64,000 nt of DNA, taken from NCBI GenBank assembly GCA_038526915.1, contig JBCBGF010000009.1, forward strand, positions 62,001 to 126,000, in the 5' to 3' direction. This DNA is from JBCBGF01 sp038526915. Lineage in GTDB: Bacteria > Pseudomonadota > Alphaproteobacteria > Rhodobacterales > Rhodobacteraceae. Made by a program: the position numbers and the translations under genes. The notes under the pieces are model-generated. The model ran no database searches and had not been told where the DNA came from. It saw nothing but the letters and a program-made list of their open reading frames with translations. Below are positions 54,809-62,514 of this stretch, in pieces (the stretch's first letter is position 1; each line of letters starts with the position of its first letter).

Positions 54809-55271
54809 ATGGAAACTACACCAAGTCTACCATCTATTCGTGCGCTTCGCCCAGCATGGAACAAAGGGCGTATCGTCGACCGAGCGGCCGCTGAAGCCAA
54901 AGCATGTCTGGGCGATCAGAGTCCGACTTAAACTGGCCGCGGACCACCGAGATCTTGCCCTATTCAACATGGCGCTCGACAGCAAACTGCGCGGGTGCGA
55001 TCTCGTGAAGATGAAAGTCGTCGATGTGATGGCATCTGGTCATATCGAGGAACGTGCCTCGGTCCTGCAAAGCAATACGCAGCAACCTGTTCGCTTTGAG
55101 ATCTCCGAGGGTACGAGAGCTTCTGTTGAGAAATGGATGGAGGTTGAGCTCATGGTCGGGTCAGAATACTTGTGGCCAAGTCGCTTCAATGAGCGACTGC
55201 ACATCTCAACCCGCCAATATGCGCGGATCGTCCGCGACTGGGTCACGTCGATCGGCCTGAAAGCAAGTTGA
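54809..55271 (+). pseudogene. Broken tyrosine recombinase (integrase) gene
   Basis: The first part, from the ATG at 54809 (after GGAGGA), reads PSIRALRPAWNKGRIV. The frame then shifts near 54878, and the family sequence continues in another frame as RPLKPKHVWAIRVRLKLA, LFNMALDSKLRGCDLVKMK and HISTRQYARIVRDWV. It stops at 55269-55271 after SIGLKAS, before the HxxR/H/Y catalytic C-terminus expected in tyrosine recombinases. Frameshift plus truncation make it inactive. It marks a past integration next to the amide regulon. No attachment site or partner phage gene was found. Confidence 0.8.
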
Positions 55272-55309
55272 CCTTACCCCCTGAATTCATTCTGAAGTTA
55301 CTGGCATGA

Positions 55310-56686
55310 TCAACAGGCCAACGCTTGTTCGGTCGTCGTGATGATACAGGCGTCCGGAAACGCAGATGGGTCCGGCCCTGCTGCAAAAATGGCCAAGTCT
55401 ACGGCATCTGGAAAGGCCGAAACTAGTCGCGTTTGAACCGCCTCGACGTCCAATTGTGCGATCGCATCAGGCAGTGTTTGATAGTCCTGAGGGTCTCTTT
55501 CGTCGAGTAATAGCTCGCGGATGATCCTGGCCGAAGAATTGACAAACACCATCTCTTGCCTGATCGAGTCGGCGATACGCTGAGTGATGTCGGTCAAGCT
55601 GTCGAGATCAGGTTCAGTGCGAAACGAACTATACGCCGCGAGGACGGCGTCGCGCGCTTCAGGCATCTTCTCGGTGTCAATCTCACCCGCAATGACGACC
55701 CCACGCTGAGCACGGCTGTAGTTCACGAGCTCCACGGACATTCCATATGTGGCACCAAGGTTGGTTCGGATGGCGTCGAACAGCGGGCTATCGGCGCCTC
55801 CGGCGAAGAGGTTCGCAATCACAAGATCAACCCCGTCCTTGCCATCGCGTGTATCCGGAAGTGTCCCGATGAAACCGATCAGCGATTTCTCTGCCTCTGG
55901 TCTATGGAGATAAATCATCTTTTCGGGAAGTTGCAGCGAGACGGCGTCAAAGGTTTCGGCGGGCGCGCTACCGGGTGGAGGTAACAAGGCATCGACGATC
56001 TCGCCTGCGTCTTCGGCATTGACCGCCCCGGTCACCACCAACGCGACCGGTGCATGTGAAAAGCTCTCCTGATGCCAAACGCGCAGCTCATCCAAAGATG
56101 CAGCATCAAGCATTTCAACGTTCCTGCCGTTCGTGAACTCGGCCTGTGCGCTTTTGCCAAAAATCGCGTACCGTGAGGCTTCCCACATATCGAAAGCAAT
56201 CGCTGTGTCCTCGACCGCAGCGGCGTCGCGTCGCTGTCCTTTGATGCGGTCAAACCAGTCGGAGGCAAACACTGGACGCTGAAAAAGGTCCGCAAGCACT
56301 GGAACGACGGTGTCTCGATGATTGTTCGGAAACTCGACCTCGGCATAGATGAGGTCTGCCGCTGCTCCGATGTCTCCGTAAGCGTTTTTATCCTCCAAAA
56401 GCTCTAACACGTCAGCAGGCGACAGCTCTGCTGTTCCACCCGATATCATCATTTCAGTCGCGAGGTTCGGTACCCATGGATTATTGTTCGGATCATTGAG
56501 CCAATCTGTGGCCCAAGCCGCTGACACTGTGATGTCCGTTACGCCCCTTTCCGTAATTGGCATAAGCTGAAAAACGTGACCAGCCGGAGACGTATGCTCG
56601 GAAATCACCCGATTGGTGTCGTCGTTACAGGCCGCAAGTCCGAAGAAAAGAATAAGACAAGTTACGGCGCGCCGAGTTGCTATCAT
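55310..56686 (-). CDS. M16 peptidase-like lipoprotein, non-catalytic partner
   Basis: 458 residues with a lipoprotein signal peptide (TCLILFFGLAAC, lipobox LAAC). The M16 fold is recognisable from VISEHTSPAGHVFQLMPI, the central FTNGRNVEMLDAASLDELRVWHQESFSHAPVALVVTGAV and the C-terminal RTNLGATYGMSVELVNYSRAQRG. The HxxEH zinc motif is missing where it should be (near DWLNDPNNNPWVPNLATEMM). It follows the catalytic M16 gene by 19 bases on the same strand. As in mitochondrial processing peptidase and Sphingomonas heterodimeric M16B proteases, one active and one inactive subunit probably form the enzyme, here in the periplasm. Confidence 0.88.
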   Translation of the reverse strand: MIATRRAVTCLILFFGLAACNDDTNRVISEHTSPAGHVFQLMPITERGVTDITVSAAWATDWLNDPNNNPWVPNLATEMMISGGTAELSPADVLELLEDKNAYGDIGAAADLIYAEVEFPNNHRDTVVPVLADLFQRPVFASDWFDRIKGQRRDAAAVEDTAIAFDMWEASRYAIFGKSAQAEFTNGRNVEMLDAASLDELRVWHQESFSHAPVALVVTGAVNAEDAGEIVDALLPPPGSAPAETFDAVSLQLPEKMIYLHRPEAEKSLIGFIGTLPDTRDGKDGVDLVIANLFAGGADSPLFDAIRTNLGATYGMSVELVNYSRAQRGVVIAGEIDTEKMPEARDAVLAAYSSFRTEPDLDSLTDITQRIADSIRQEMVFVNSSARIIRELLLDERDPQDYQTLPDAIAQLDVEAVQTRLVSAFPDAVDLAIFAAGPDPSAFPDACIITTTEQALAC

Positions 56687-56705
56687 GCCAAAATCCTTTC
56701 GAAGG

Positions 56706-58058
56706 TCAGGAAACTGAGATCAATTGCGAGACGGCTGATCTTGGTTTCAGAAAGTGGTGTGTGAAAGTTTGAAACCGAGCAAACGTCATGTTCTGCATGG
56801 CGGCGCGAAGGTCTGACAACGTCACATACGCCGTGCCCGAGATCAGCGAGGCAAAGAGCCGTTGGTCGTTGGCTTTCAAAGGGTCGAGAATGCCATCCAG
56901 AGAAGAAAGCTCGCGATCACGTATCTCGTAAAAGGTTGTCTCGTTGGGTTCACCCAAGAGGCGCGCAAGTTCCTTGTCTAAGGCATCGTTCAAGTCGTTC
57001 AGTGATACGTTCTTATCCGGTTCCGCATTGATCCAGAAAACCAGGCCGGCTGTCCCAAGAGGGTCGAGGCCTAAATCGAACGATGCCGCCAGAAACGCAT
57101 CGTACCGCAGTGGTCGGGCGAGGCCGCCAGCCTTGGTGCTCAGCGCCAGGTTTACGAGGATGTTCCGCGCTGCAAAGACCTCGGTCCAGGTGAAGTCGGG
57201 CGGCGGCAAGAAACTCTTCTGCTTCACAACCAGAGGACGCGACAAGCCCGAAACCGTTCGGTTCACGACATCTTCGGGAGCCGCGGGCCACAACGGCACG
57301 GTCTCACTAAGTGCTTCAGCACGTGGAGCAGCCCAGCTATCGATCGCTTCAATGGCACGGACGACGTCTCGTTCCGCAACCGGGCCCCGTAAGTGGAGCT
57401 TAGCGCTGCTCAAATGGTGAGTTTCGTCATGGAGTTTCCGAGCGGCTTCCAAGGTGAATCGGCTGATGCTCGACTTTGATCCAAGCGTCGTGCGGGCATA
57501 TTGGCTGCCACCAAATAGTCTGCCGGCCATCTCCACGTACGCCGCATCCATTGGGTCTTCCAATCGCCAAAGGTCGAACTCGCGTTGTACGATGTCACGC
57601 TCCTGAACGGCATAGGCTTCATCCACCCCCAAGGGCGCGGCACTTGCGGCCAAACGCTCAATCGTATCCTTCATCGCGTCAGGTGCGCGCGAGAGCCAAT
57701 AAAGCGTCGCTTGAGGCGACGTCCATGCGTTGCTGTGTCGACCGCCGTCCGCGCCGGCGCTCCGAACACTTTGCCAAACCAGATGTTCGAGATAGTGTGC
57801 CAGTCCCTCCCCATAAGGATTGTGCCTTTCACCGAAAGGGTAGGCGATTGCGATATCCACATCAGACTGATCATCGCGAGGCGTTAGAAAGACTTCTCGA
57901 AAGGGGCCAAGCGCACCCAATGATATTGGCGTGTCCGTCACACGATTGAGCATCGCGGTGCCAAGCCCAACACCAGCGATCGCCACACATGGCGCCGCAA
58001 TCAGAAGACCACGCCGCGTTATAGAACGTGCAGAGCGCTCTGGCGGAACATCAGCCAT
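56706..58058 (-). CDS. M16 zinc peptidase, catalytic partner
   Basis: 450 residues. The N-terminus carries a twin-arginine-like signal or anchor (SITRRGLLIAAPCVAIAGVG). The zinc motif HYLEHLVW (HxxEH) lies near residue 88; the third ligand is probably a glutamate in EAYAVQERDIVQREFD about 75 residues later. YARTTLGSKSSISRFTLEAARKLHDETH follows the usual M16 order. It hydrolyses peptides or protein segments outside the cytoplasm. Being first of the pair with the inactive lipoprotein subunit downstream suggests an envelope protease anchored by its partner. Substrate unknown. Confidence 0.9.
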   Translation of the reverse strand: MADVPPERSARSITRRGLLIAAPCVAIAGVGLGTAMLNRVTDTPISLGALGPFREVFLTPRDDQSDVDIAIAYPFGERHNPYGEGLAHYLEHLVWQSVRSAGADGGRHSNAWTSPQATLYWLSRAPDAMKDTIERLAASAAPLGVDEAYAVQERDIVQREFDLWRLEDPMDAAYVEMAGRLFGGSQYARTTLGSKSSISRFTLEAARKLHDETHHLSSAKLHLRGPVAERDVVRAIEAIDSWAAPRAEALSETVPLWPAAPEDVVNRTVSGLSRPLVVKQKSFLPPPDFTWTEVFAARNILVNLALSTKAGGLARPLRYDAFLAASFDLGLDPLGTAGLVFWINAEPDKNVSLNDLNDALDKELARLLGEPNETTFYEIRDRELSSLDGILDPLKANDQRLFASLISGTAYVTLSDLRAAMQNMTFARFQTFTHHFLKPRSAVSQLISVS

Positions 58059-58121
58059 TGTTTCGATGCCGTAGAATCGTTATCGTAGGGCACTATATTA
58101 ATGTAAAACGAGAATAGATCA

Positions 58122-58649
58122 ATGCAGAAAATTGAGAGAACCGCGACAGCTCTGATCCCTGTACTGCTTGTCTTTGCCGTCCTCTACACAGTTTTCACGG
58201 CAGGCGGGACGCTCGATTTTGCGTTGTTGGATCCTGAGAAGTGGTTCAACAGTCGATGGGTAGACCCGAATGCACCCGCGCCGCTCTGGCAACGATTGAT
58301 GTATGTTTTCGTGTGGTGGCTCCCGGTGGCATTCGGGCTCTTTGCGGTCTATGCGGCGCTTCGGACTGTGTTAATGATCCGAAAAGGCATCCTTTTTGAC
58401 GAGAGGATCAGCTGGCGATTGCGCCAGGTTGGGATCGGCACGAGCGCTTCCGGGTTTGCTGACTTCGTCGGCAATCTGGTGTCGCCAACGCTTCTGTCCT
58501 GGAGCAATCCGAGCGGACCAGAACCAATCAGTTGGTACTTCGATTCAGAACCAGCAGGCCTAATCGTTTGCGGCGGTGGTTTCTACCTTATCGGTTGGAT
58601 TTTGGCCGAGGCTCGACGTCTGGCAGACGAGAACGAAGGTTTTGTGTGA
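58122..58649 (+). CDS. DUF2975 membrane protein
   Basis: 175 residues with four hydrophobic segments (about 10-30, 62-85, 100-130, 142-162), beginning TATALIPVLLVFAVLYTVF and including GILFDERISWRLRQVGIG, the short amphipathic stretch typical of DUF2975. The function of this family is unknown. It is nearly always paired with a small XRE regulator of the YozG type, as here; the next start overlaps this stop by one base (TGATG). It is divergent from the M16 pair, with a 63-bp AT-rich promoter between them. Confidence 0.8.
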   Translation: MQKIERTATALIPVLLVFAVLYTVFTAGGTLDFALLDPEKWFNSRWVDPNAPAPLWQRLMYVFVWWLPVAFGLFAVYAALRTVLMIRKGILFDERISWRLRQVGIGTSASGFADFVGNLVSPTLLSWSNPSGPEPISWYFDSEPAGLIVCGGGFYLIGWILAEARRLADENEGFV

Positions 58650-58867
58650 TGCAGGTCGTCGTCCGCCTCGACGTTATGCTGGCCAAGCGTAAGATGAAGT
58701 CGAAGGATCTCGCTGAACAGATCGGCATCACGGTTCAGAACCTTAGCCTTCTGAAAACTGGTAGCGTTAAGGGCATCCGCTTTGGCACGCTGGCCCGGAT
58801 CTGTGAAGTATTGGAGTGTCAGCCAGGTGACATTCTAGAAGTTGAACCAACCGAAGAAAAAAGCTGA
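58649..58867 (+). CDS. Small XRE/Cro-type helix-turn-helix regulator
   Basis: 72 residues from the ATG at 58649, overlapping the DUF2975 stop. The helix-turn-helix covers nearly the whole protein: VRLDVMLAKRKMKSKDLAEQIGITVQNLSLLKTG and RFGTLARICEVLECQPGDILE. This is the YozG-like group of stand-alone XRE proteins whose genes sit beside DUF2975 genes. It probably regulates its own operon. The longer frame reaching 58532 lies inside the DUF2975 gene and was rejected. Confidence 0.88.
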   Translation: MQVVVRLDVMLAKRKMKSKDLAEQIGITVQNLSLLKTGSVKGIRFGTLARICEVLECQPGDILEVEPTEEKS

Positions 58868-59256
58868 TCCGCAAAGTGCACTGAGCTTTTTTTGAGGGCG
58901 GTTGTTTTTGATTGTCGTCGCAGGTGGCTGCCTGAACAGATTGCCTAGTCTCCTAGTAGCGGACCTTCGCACCAAGTGCAGCATCGGTCGAACTGGGCTC
59001 ACCGGCGACCTCGGAGGCAACACAGCATAAGAGGTTGTCAGGCTCTATGGATGCTAGAGGACGGCCCAAACCTACCATTCACCGACCAGTTAGGATGCTG
59101 CAGCCGCAGCCCGCATTCCGGGCATTCGGTGCGCCGGCGCGATTTCCCCGGAGCTGGATGTCCGCTATGCGGACGAAGCTGCCGTTGGCGTTTCGCGCAT
59201 AGCTGTTGCCATAGCGGTCCGTTGGCGCGATGCTGGCGGAAGCCTCTTCGATTTGA
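58868..59256. other. 389-bp spacer without a recognisable gene
   Basis: No supported coding frame lies between the XRE gene and the SnoaL-like gene. The spacer includes the second copy of the 35-bp dispersed repeat (59093-59127). The T-rich CTTTTTTT near 58886 after the XRE stop could assist termination, but no clear hairpin precedes it. Confidence 0.5.
59093..59127 (+). repeat. Copy 2 of a 35-bp dispersed intergenic repeat
   Basis: Ungapped match of 28 of 35 positions to 45343-45377, including identical blocks GGATGCTGC, GCAGCCCGC and CATTC. It lies in a gene-free spacer. Confidence 0.45.
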
Positions 59257-59649
59257 GTGAAGCAAGAATTGGAAGCTACAGTGCCTGCAAAGTCCTTCGT
59301 GAAAGAGTACGAAAGCGCCCTCGGCACCCAAGACTGGAACTCCGTTGCGCCGTTAATTGGCGAAGACGCGATAGTGATCTTTTCGAATGGGTCTTTGCAC
59401 GCCGGGAAAGAGGCGATCAGAGCGGCGTACGAGCACAATTTCAATAAAATAAGGGGCGAAGAGTACCGGATCGAGAACGTTCTCTGGTTGGCGGATACGG
59501 CGGACGCCGCCGCCTACAGTTTTGAGTTCCATTGGACAGGCGTCATTGACGGTCGGCAAGCCTCAGGCTCGGGACGCGGTACAGCGGTACTGGTCCGTAA
59601 AGATGACCGTTGGCTGCTGGTCGGAGAGCAGTTGGGGCCAAGGTCGTAG
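59257..59649 (+). CDS. SnoaL-like/NTF2-like small protein
   Basis: 130 residues read from a GTG at 59257; a second GTG at 59281 has a better upstream GGAAG and would give 122 residues. The alpha-beta cone fold is suggested by FVKEYESALGTQDWNSVAPLIGEDAIVIF, GKEAIRAAYEHNF, YSFEFHWTGVIDG and a C-terminal GRGTAVLVRKDDRWLLVGEQLG. DUF4440/SnoaL-like proteins bind small hydrophobic ligands or act as isomerases or cyclases; here the role is unknown. It stands alone between the spacer and the sulfide cluster. Confidence 0.75.
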   Translation: MKQELEATVPAKSFVKEYESALGTQDWNSVAPLIGEDAIVIFSNGSLHAGKEAIRAAYEHNFNKIRGEEYRIENVLWLADTADAAAYSFEFHWTGVIDGRQASGSGRGTAVLVRKDDRWLLVGEQLGPRS

Positions 59650-59770
59650 GAGCGGAACGCTTTCTTCGGCGTTGCAGCATTCAGCAACAATGGGCTCAAA
59701 ACGGAAGTTGGCGGCGCCCGACATCAAGGTCGCCTTCCGAAGCCCGATTGTATCGTTCGTGTGCTGGTCT

Positions 59771-60217
59771 CTAAGGAGAGCCCGAGTTCTCGGCCACCTG
59801 ATGCCGTTGGTCCAAACGGTGCGCCATAGGCGTCAGATCATATCCCGCGCCTGCCGCTTGCGCCAAAACCTCGGCCACAGGTTGCGTCTGCGCCTGATTG
59901 AGAGCCCACAGCCCCGCAGAGCGCATCCCGGACCGGCAAAAGGCCAGAACGGGCGGCGGCATGTGCTTAAAGGCGTCACGAAAACCCTCGATGTCACTGT
60001 CCACGACCCCGCTTGGTTGCACCGGCACATAGGCCGCCTCAAGGCCCGCCGCATTTGCCGCCTGCGCGATCTGCGCGAATGCGGGCTGATCTGTCGCTTC
60101 GCCATCGGGCCGGTTGCACATCACACTGGCAAACCCCATCGCGGCAATCTCTGACAAATCCATCGGCGCGATCTGCCCCGCGACCGAGAAGTCTTCGCTG
60201 ATCTTCCTGGTGTCCAT
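59771..60217 (-). CDS. TIGR01244 family sulfur transferase/phosphatase
   Basis: 148 residues from the ATG at 60217, preceded by AAGGAG. It is a DUF442/TIGR01244 protein with the dual-specificity-phosphatase fold: KISEDFSVAGQIAPMDLSEIAAMGFASVMCNRPDGE, and the catalytic loop FCRSGMRS with Cys94. In Blh systems this domain works as a rhodanese-like sulfurtransferase that feeds or accepts persulfide sulfur beside the dioxygenase. The gene follows blh by 11 bases and closes the operon. A phosphatase activity cannot be excluded from the sequence. Confidence 0.87.
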   Translation of the reverse strand: MDTRKISEDFSVAGQIAPMDLSEIAAMGFASVMCNRPDGEATDQPAFAQIAQAANAAGLEAAYVPVQPSGVVDSDIEGFRDAFKHMPPPVLAFCRSGMRSAGLWALNQAQTQPVAEVLAQAAGAGYDLTPMAHRLDQRHQVAENSGSP

Positions 60218-60228
60218 CCGCCCGCTCC

Positions 60229-61113
60229 TTACAACGCGTTCACTGGTACTTTGAGCATCGGGTTCCCGTCTGCGTCGGTCGGCACCTCGCCCGCACGCAT
60301 GTTCACTTGCAAGGACGGGATGATCAGCCGGGGCATGTCCAACTGCGCGTCCCGCTCGGTGCGGTACTTGACGAACTCTTCCTTTGTCTTGCCCTGCCCC
60401 ACATGGATGTTGGTGGCCTTCTCTTCGGCGACCGTGGTTTCCCATGCGAACTCGCGCCCGCCGGGTCCATAGTCGTGGCACATGAAAAGCCGCGTCTCAT
60501 CGGGCAAATCCAGGACCTTTTGAATGCTGTCATAAAGCGCGTCCGCCGAGCCGCCGGGAAAATCGCAGCGGGCGGAGCCGGCGTCGGGCATGAACAGGGT
60601 ATCGCCGACAAAGGCCGCGTCGCCCATCACATGCACCATGCAGGCAGGTGTATGGCCCGGCGTGTAGATGGCCAAGCACCGCATCTGGCCGACCATGTAG
60701 CAATCGCCATCCTCGAACAACGCATCGAACTGGCTGCCGTCGCGCTGGAACGCGGTTCCTTCGTTGAACACCTTGCCAAAGACGTCCTGCACCACGGTGA
60801 TTTTCGCGCCAACCCCGATCTTGCCACCGAGACGCGCCTGAATGTAGGGCGCGGCAGACAGGTGATCGGCATGCACGTGGGTCTCGATGATCCATTCCAG
60901 GGTCAGGCCACGGCTCTCGATCTCGGCAATCAGCGCGTCAGCATGGTCAAAGGTGATCCGGCCCGCGGCGTATTCGATGTCCATCACGCTGTCGATAATG
61001 GCACAGCTCGTGCTGGCGGGGTCTTTGACAATGTAAGATATTGTATGCGTTGCCTCGTCAAAGAAGGCCCGCACCTCCGGTTTGACGGACGTGTTTACGG
61101 GGTAGTCGGTCAT
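60229..61113 (-). CDS. blh: Blh: MBL-fold persulfide/sulfur dioxygenase-like enzyme
   Basis: 294 residues from the ATG at 61113, with GGAG upstream; the longer open frame to 61812 lies antisense to nothing useful and out of frame with the YeeE genes. Metal motif THVHADH at residues 78-84, then TPGHTPACMVHV, GDTLFMPDAGSARCDFPGG and CHDYGPGGRE near the end are those of ETHE1-like persulfide dioxygenases and BigR-regulated Blh. The mononuclear iron enzyme oxidises glutathione persulfide to sulfite. Context (SQR, YeeE/YedE, sulfurtransferase) supports sulfide detoxification or use. Confidence 0.9.
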   Translation of the reverse strand: MTDYPVNTSVKPEVRAFFDEATHTISYIVKDPASTSCAIIDSVMDIEYAAGRITFDHADALIAEIESRGLTLEWIIETHVHADHLSAAPYIQARLGGKIGVGAKITVVQDVFGKVFNEGTAFQRDGSQFDALFEDGDCYMVGQMRCLAIYTPGHTPACMVHVMGDAAFVGDTLFMPDAGSARCDFPGGSADALYDSIQKVLDLPDETRLFMCHDYGPGGREFAWETTVAEEKATNIHVGQGKTKEEFVKYRTERDAQLDMPRLIIPSLQVNMRAGEVPTDADGNPMLKVPVNAL

Positions 61114-61139
61114 GACGGCCTTCTCCTCACGACAGGGTT

Positions 61140-61577
61140 TCAAGCGGCGGGCTGCGCCTCCGGGCGACCTATGGATTGCAGGAATTTGGCCAGAAGAATG
61201 CCCACGATCAGCGCGGCGACGAAGGCAAAGACCTCCCAACGGCCGGTTCCAAGCGCCGGCAAGGCCCCACCTGGGCAAAAGCCCGCGATCCCCCAGCCGA
61301 TGCCGAACACGGCCGATCCACCGATCAGTTTGCCGTCGATCTGGCGCGCCGTGGGCACCCCGAACGCCGGGGCGAACACCGGCGCCTCGCGGCCCAATAC
61401 CCACCTGTAGCCAACGAATGTGGTGATCAGCGCACCGCCCATCACGAACATCAGCGACGGGTCCCAACTGCCTGCGATATCGAAGAAGTTGAGAACCTTT
61501 GCGGGATTGGCCATGCCCGACAGGCTGATCCCGATCCCGAACATCAACCCGATGACATAGGTGAAGACAAGGCGCAT
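61140..61577 (-). CDS. DUF6691/YeeE-YedE-type membrane protein
   Basis: 145 residues from the ATG at 61577. Four hydrophobic segments start with LVFTYVIGLMFGIGISLSGMANPAKVLNFF; the conserved cysteine lies in GIAGFCPGGALPALG near residue 102. It is the C-terminal half of the YeeE/YedE fold, here a separate protein next to the other half. Fused relatives import thiosulfate. It starts 4 bases after the partner gene stop and precedes blh, so the pair may move thiosulfate or another sulfur species across the inner membrane. Confidence 0.88.
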   Translation of the reverse strand: MRLVFTYVIGLMFGIGISLSGMANPAKVLNFFDIAGSWDPSLMFVMGGALITTFVGYRWVLGREAPVFAPAFGVPTARQIDGKLIGGSAVFGIGWGIAGFCPGGALPALGTGRWEVFAFVAALIVGILLAKFLQSIGRPEAQPAA

Positions 61578-61580
61578 CAC

Positions 61581-62012
61581 TCAGCCCCCCAAAACGTGGC
61601 GCGTGACATAGACGGTCAGCCCGGTGGCGATCATAAATGTCACCGTCGCGGCCACCGATCTGAGGCTCAGCCGCGCCATCCCGCACACCCCGTGACCCGA
61701 TGTGCAGCCCGATCCGATGGTCCCGCCCAGCCCAACGATCACCCCGCCAATCACAAGGGCCGGTGTGGAGACCGGAACCTCGACCGCTGGCATCGCCCCG
61801 CTCGCGGCCCATATCACCAGAGGCCCCGTGGCCATGCCCGCGAGAAGGACCAGCCGCCAGGTGGCATCCTCTTTAGACTGTGGCTGGATCACCCCGGCCA
61901 GAAGCCCCGTAGCCCCCATGATCCGACCAAGGGTCAACATCAGAAGGACCGCCGCAAGGCCGATGAGGACCCCGCCCGAAAGCGAGGCCCAGGGCGTGAA
62001 GATCGTCTCCAT
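61581..62012 (-). CDS. YeeE/YedE family sulfur transporter half
   Basis: 143 residues with four hydrophobic segments and the signature GSGCTSGHGVCGMARLS, with Cys103, His107 and Cys110. In the thiosulfate transporter TsuA (YeeE) the corresponding cysteines pass the sulfur compound through the membrane. Together with the DUF6691 half it forms the complete transporter unit. Its stop lies 3 bases from the next start, and the DUF2892 gene ends 3 bases upstream, so the operon is tightly packed. Confidence 0.9.
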   Translation of the reverse strand: METIFTPWASLSGGVLIGLAAVLLMLTLGRIMGATGLLAGVIQPQSKEDATWRLVLLAGMATGPLVIWAASGAMPAVEVPVSTPALVIGGVIVGLGGTIGSGCTSGHGVCGMARLSLRSVAATVTFMIATGLTVYVTRHVLGG

Positions 62013-62015
62013 CGA

Positions 62016-62222
62016 TCAGCAGTCCTTGCAGGTCTTCAGGCCGATGATCTGGTAAAGTGGGCAGTTGCCGACGAACGCCGTCACGGTAAAGACCGCCGCC
62101 ACCGCCAGCGCGATATAGAACAATGCGCCCGACAGGGTTCCCGTGCCCAGCGCCAGAATTGCAAGGACCAGCGCGATGGCCAAACGTCCGCCGCGATCCA
62201 GTTTTCCCATGTTCGTTGTCAT
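62016..62222 (-). CDS. DUF2892 (YgaP-type membrane) protein
   Basis: 68 residues with two membrane helices (about 13-32 and 34-52) and a C-terminal cysteine motif CPLYQIIGLKTCKDC. DUF2892 is the transmembrane part of the YgaP rhodanese and is often found free in sulfide-oxidation operons; its role may be to hold or pass sulfane sulfur at the membrane. It is the first gene of the blh operon, with AGGAG upstream of its ATG and two palindromes in the promoter. Confidence 0.9.
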   Translation of the reverse strand: MTTNMGKLDRGGRLAIALVLAILALGTGTLSGALFYIALAVAAVFTVTAFVGNCPLYQIIGLKTCKDC

Positions 62223-62249
62223 GTCATCACTCCTGTTCGAATCTCCATA

Positions 62250-62262
62250 TGCAAGACTTGCA
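62250..62262. promoter_or_regulatory. Palindrome TGCAAGACTTGCA upstream of the blh operon
   Basis: Perfect 6-1-6 palindrome, 28 bases before the DUF2892 start on the minus strand, where it would overlap or follow the promoter. No known regulator is assigned. Confidence 0.45.
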
Positions 62263-62279
62263 CAGGGCCAGGTCGGTCT

Positions 62280-62298
62280 TTGGTGACTTGATCACCAA
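62280..62298. promoter_or_regulatory. Inverted repeat TTGGTGA-N5-TCACCAA, candidate Crp/Fnr-type site
   Basis: TTGGTGACTTGATCACCAA has perfect 7-base arms and lies 58 bases before the DUF2892 start. The arm sequence and spacing resemble Crp/Fnr-family boxes (TTGNNNN...NNNNCAA). The Crp/Fnr gene at 62515-63189 lies immediately upstream and is the likely binder. Confidence 0.55.
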
Positions 62299-62514
62299 CA
62301 CCCGCACAGGCGCGGTAACCCCCAGAGAGATGCCAAGCGTACGCCGTGGCACCAGACACACCGGAGACCTATGTTCCGGACCGGGTACGAAGCCGGCCGC
62401 TCCAAGTCCGCGGTTATTGGTTAAACCAAAGCGGCGAGCTATCGCCTAGCCGGGCTTGCTATGGCGTCCCGTGATCTGCGAATCCGCTCGGCAAATCTAC
62501 GGTCGCTATTGCGC

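Noticed and set aside
60229..61812. Extension of the Blh frame to 527 codons
   Set aside because: The extra part reads out of frame through the two YeeE/YedE genes, which have clear membrane segments and cysteine motifs; Blh homology begins at 61113.
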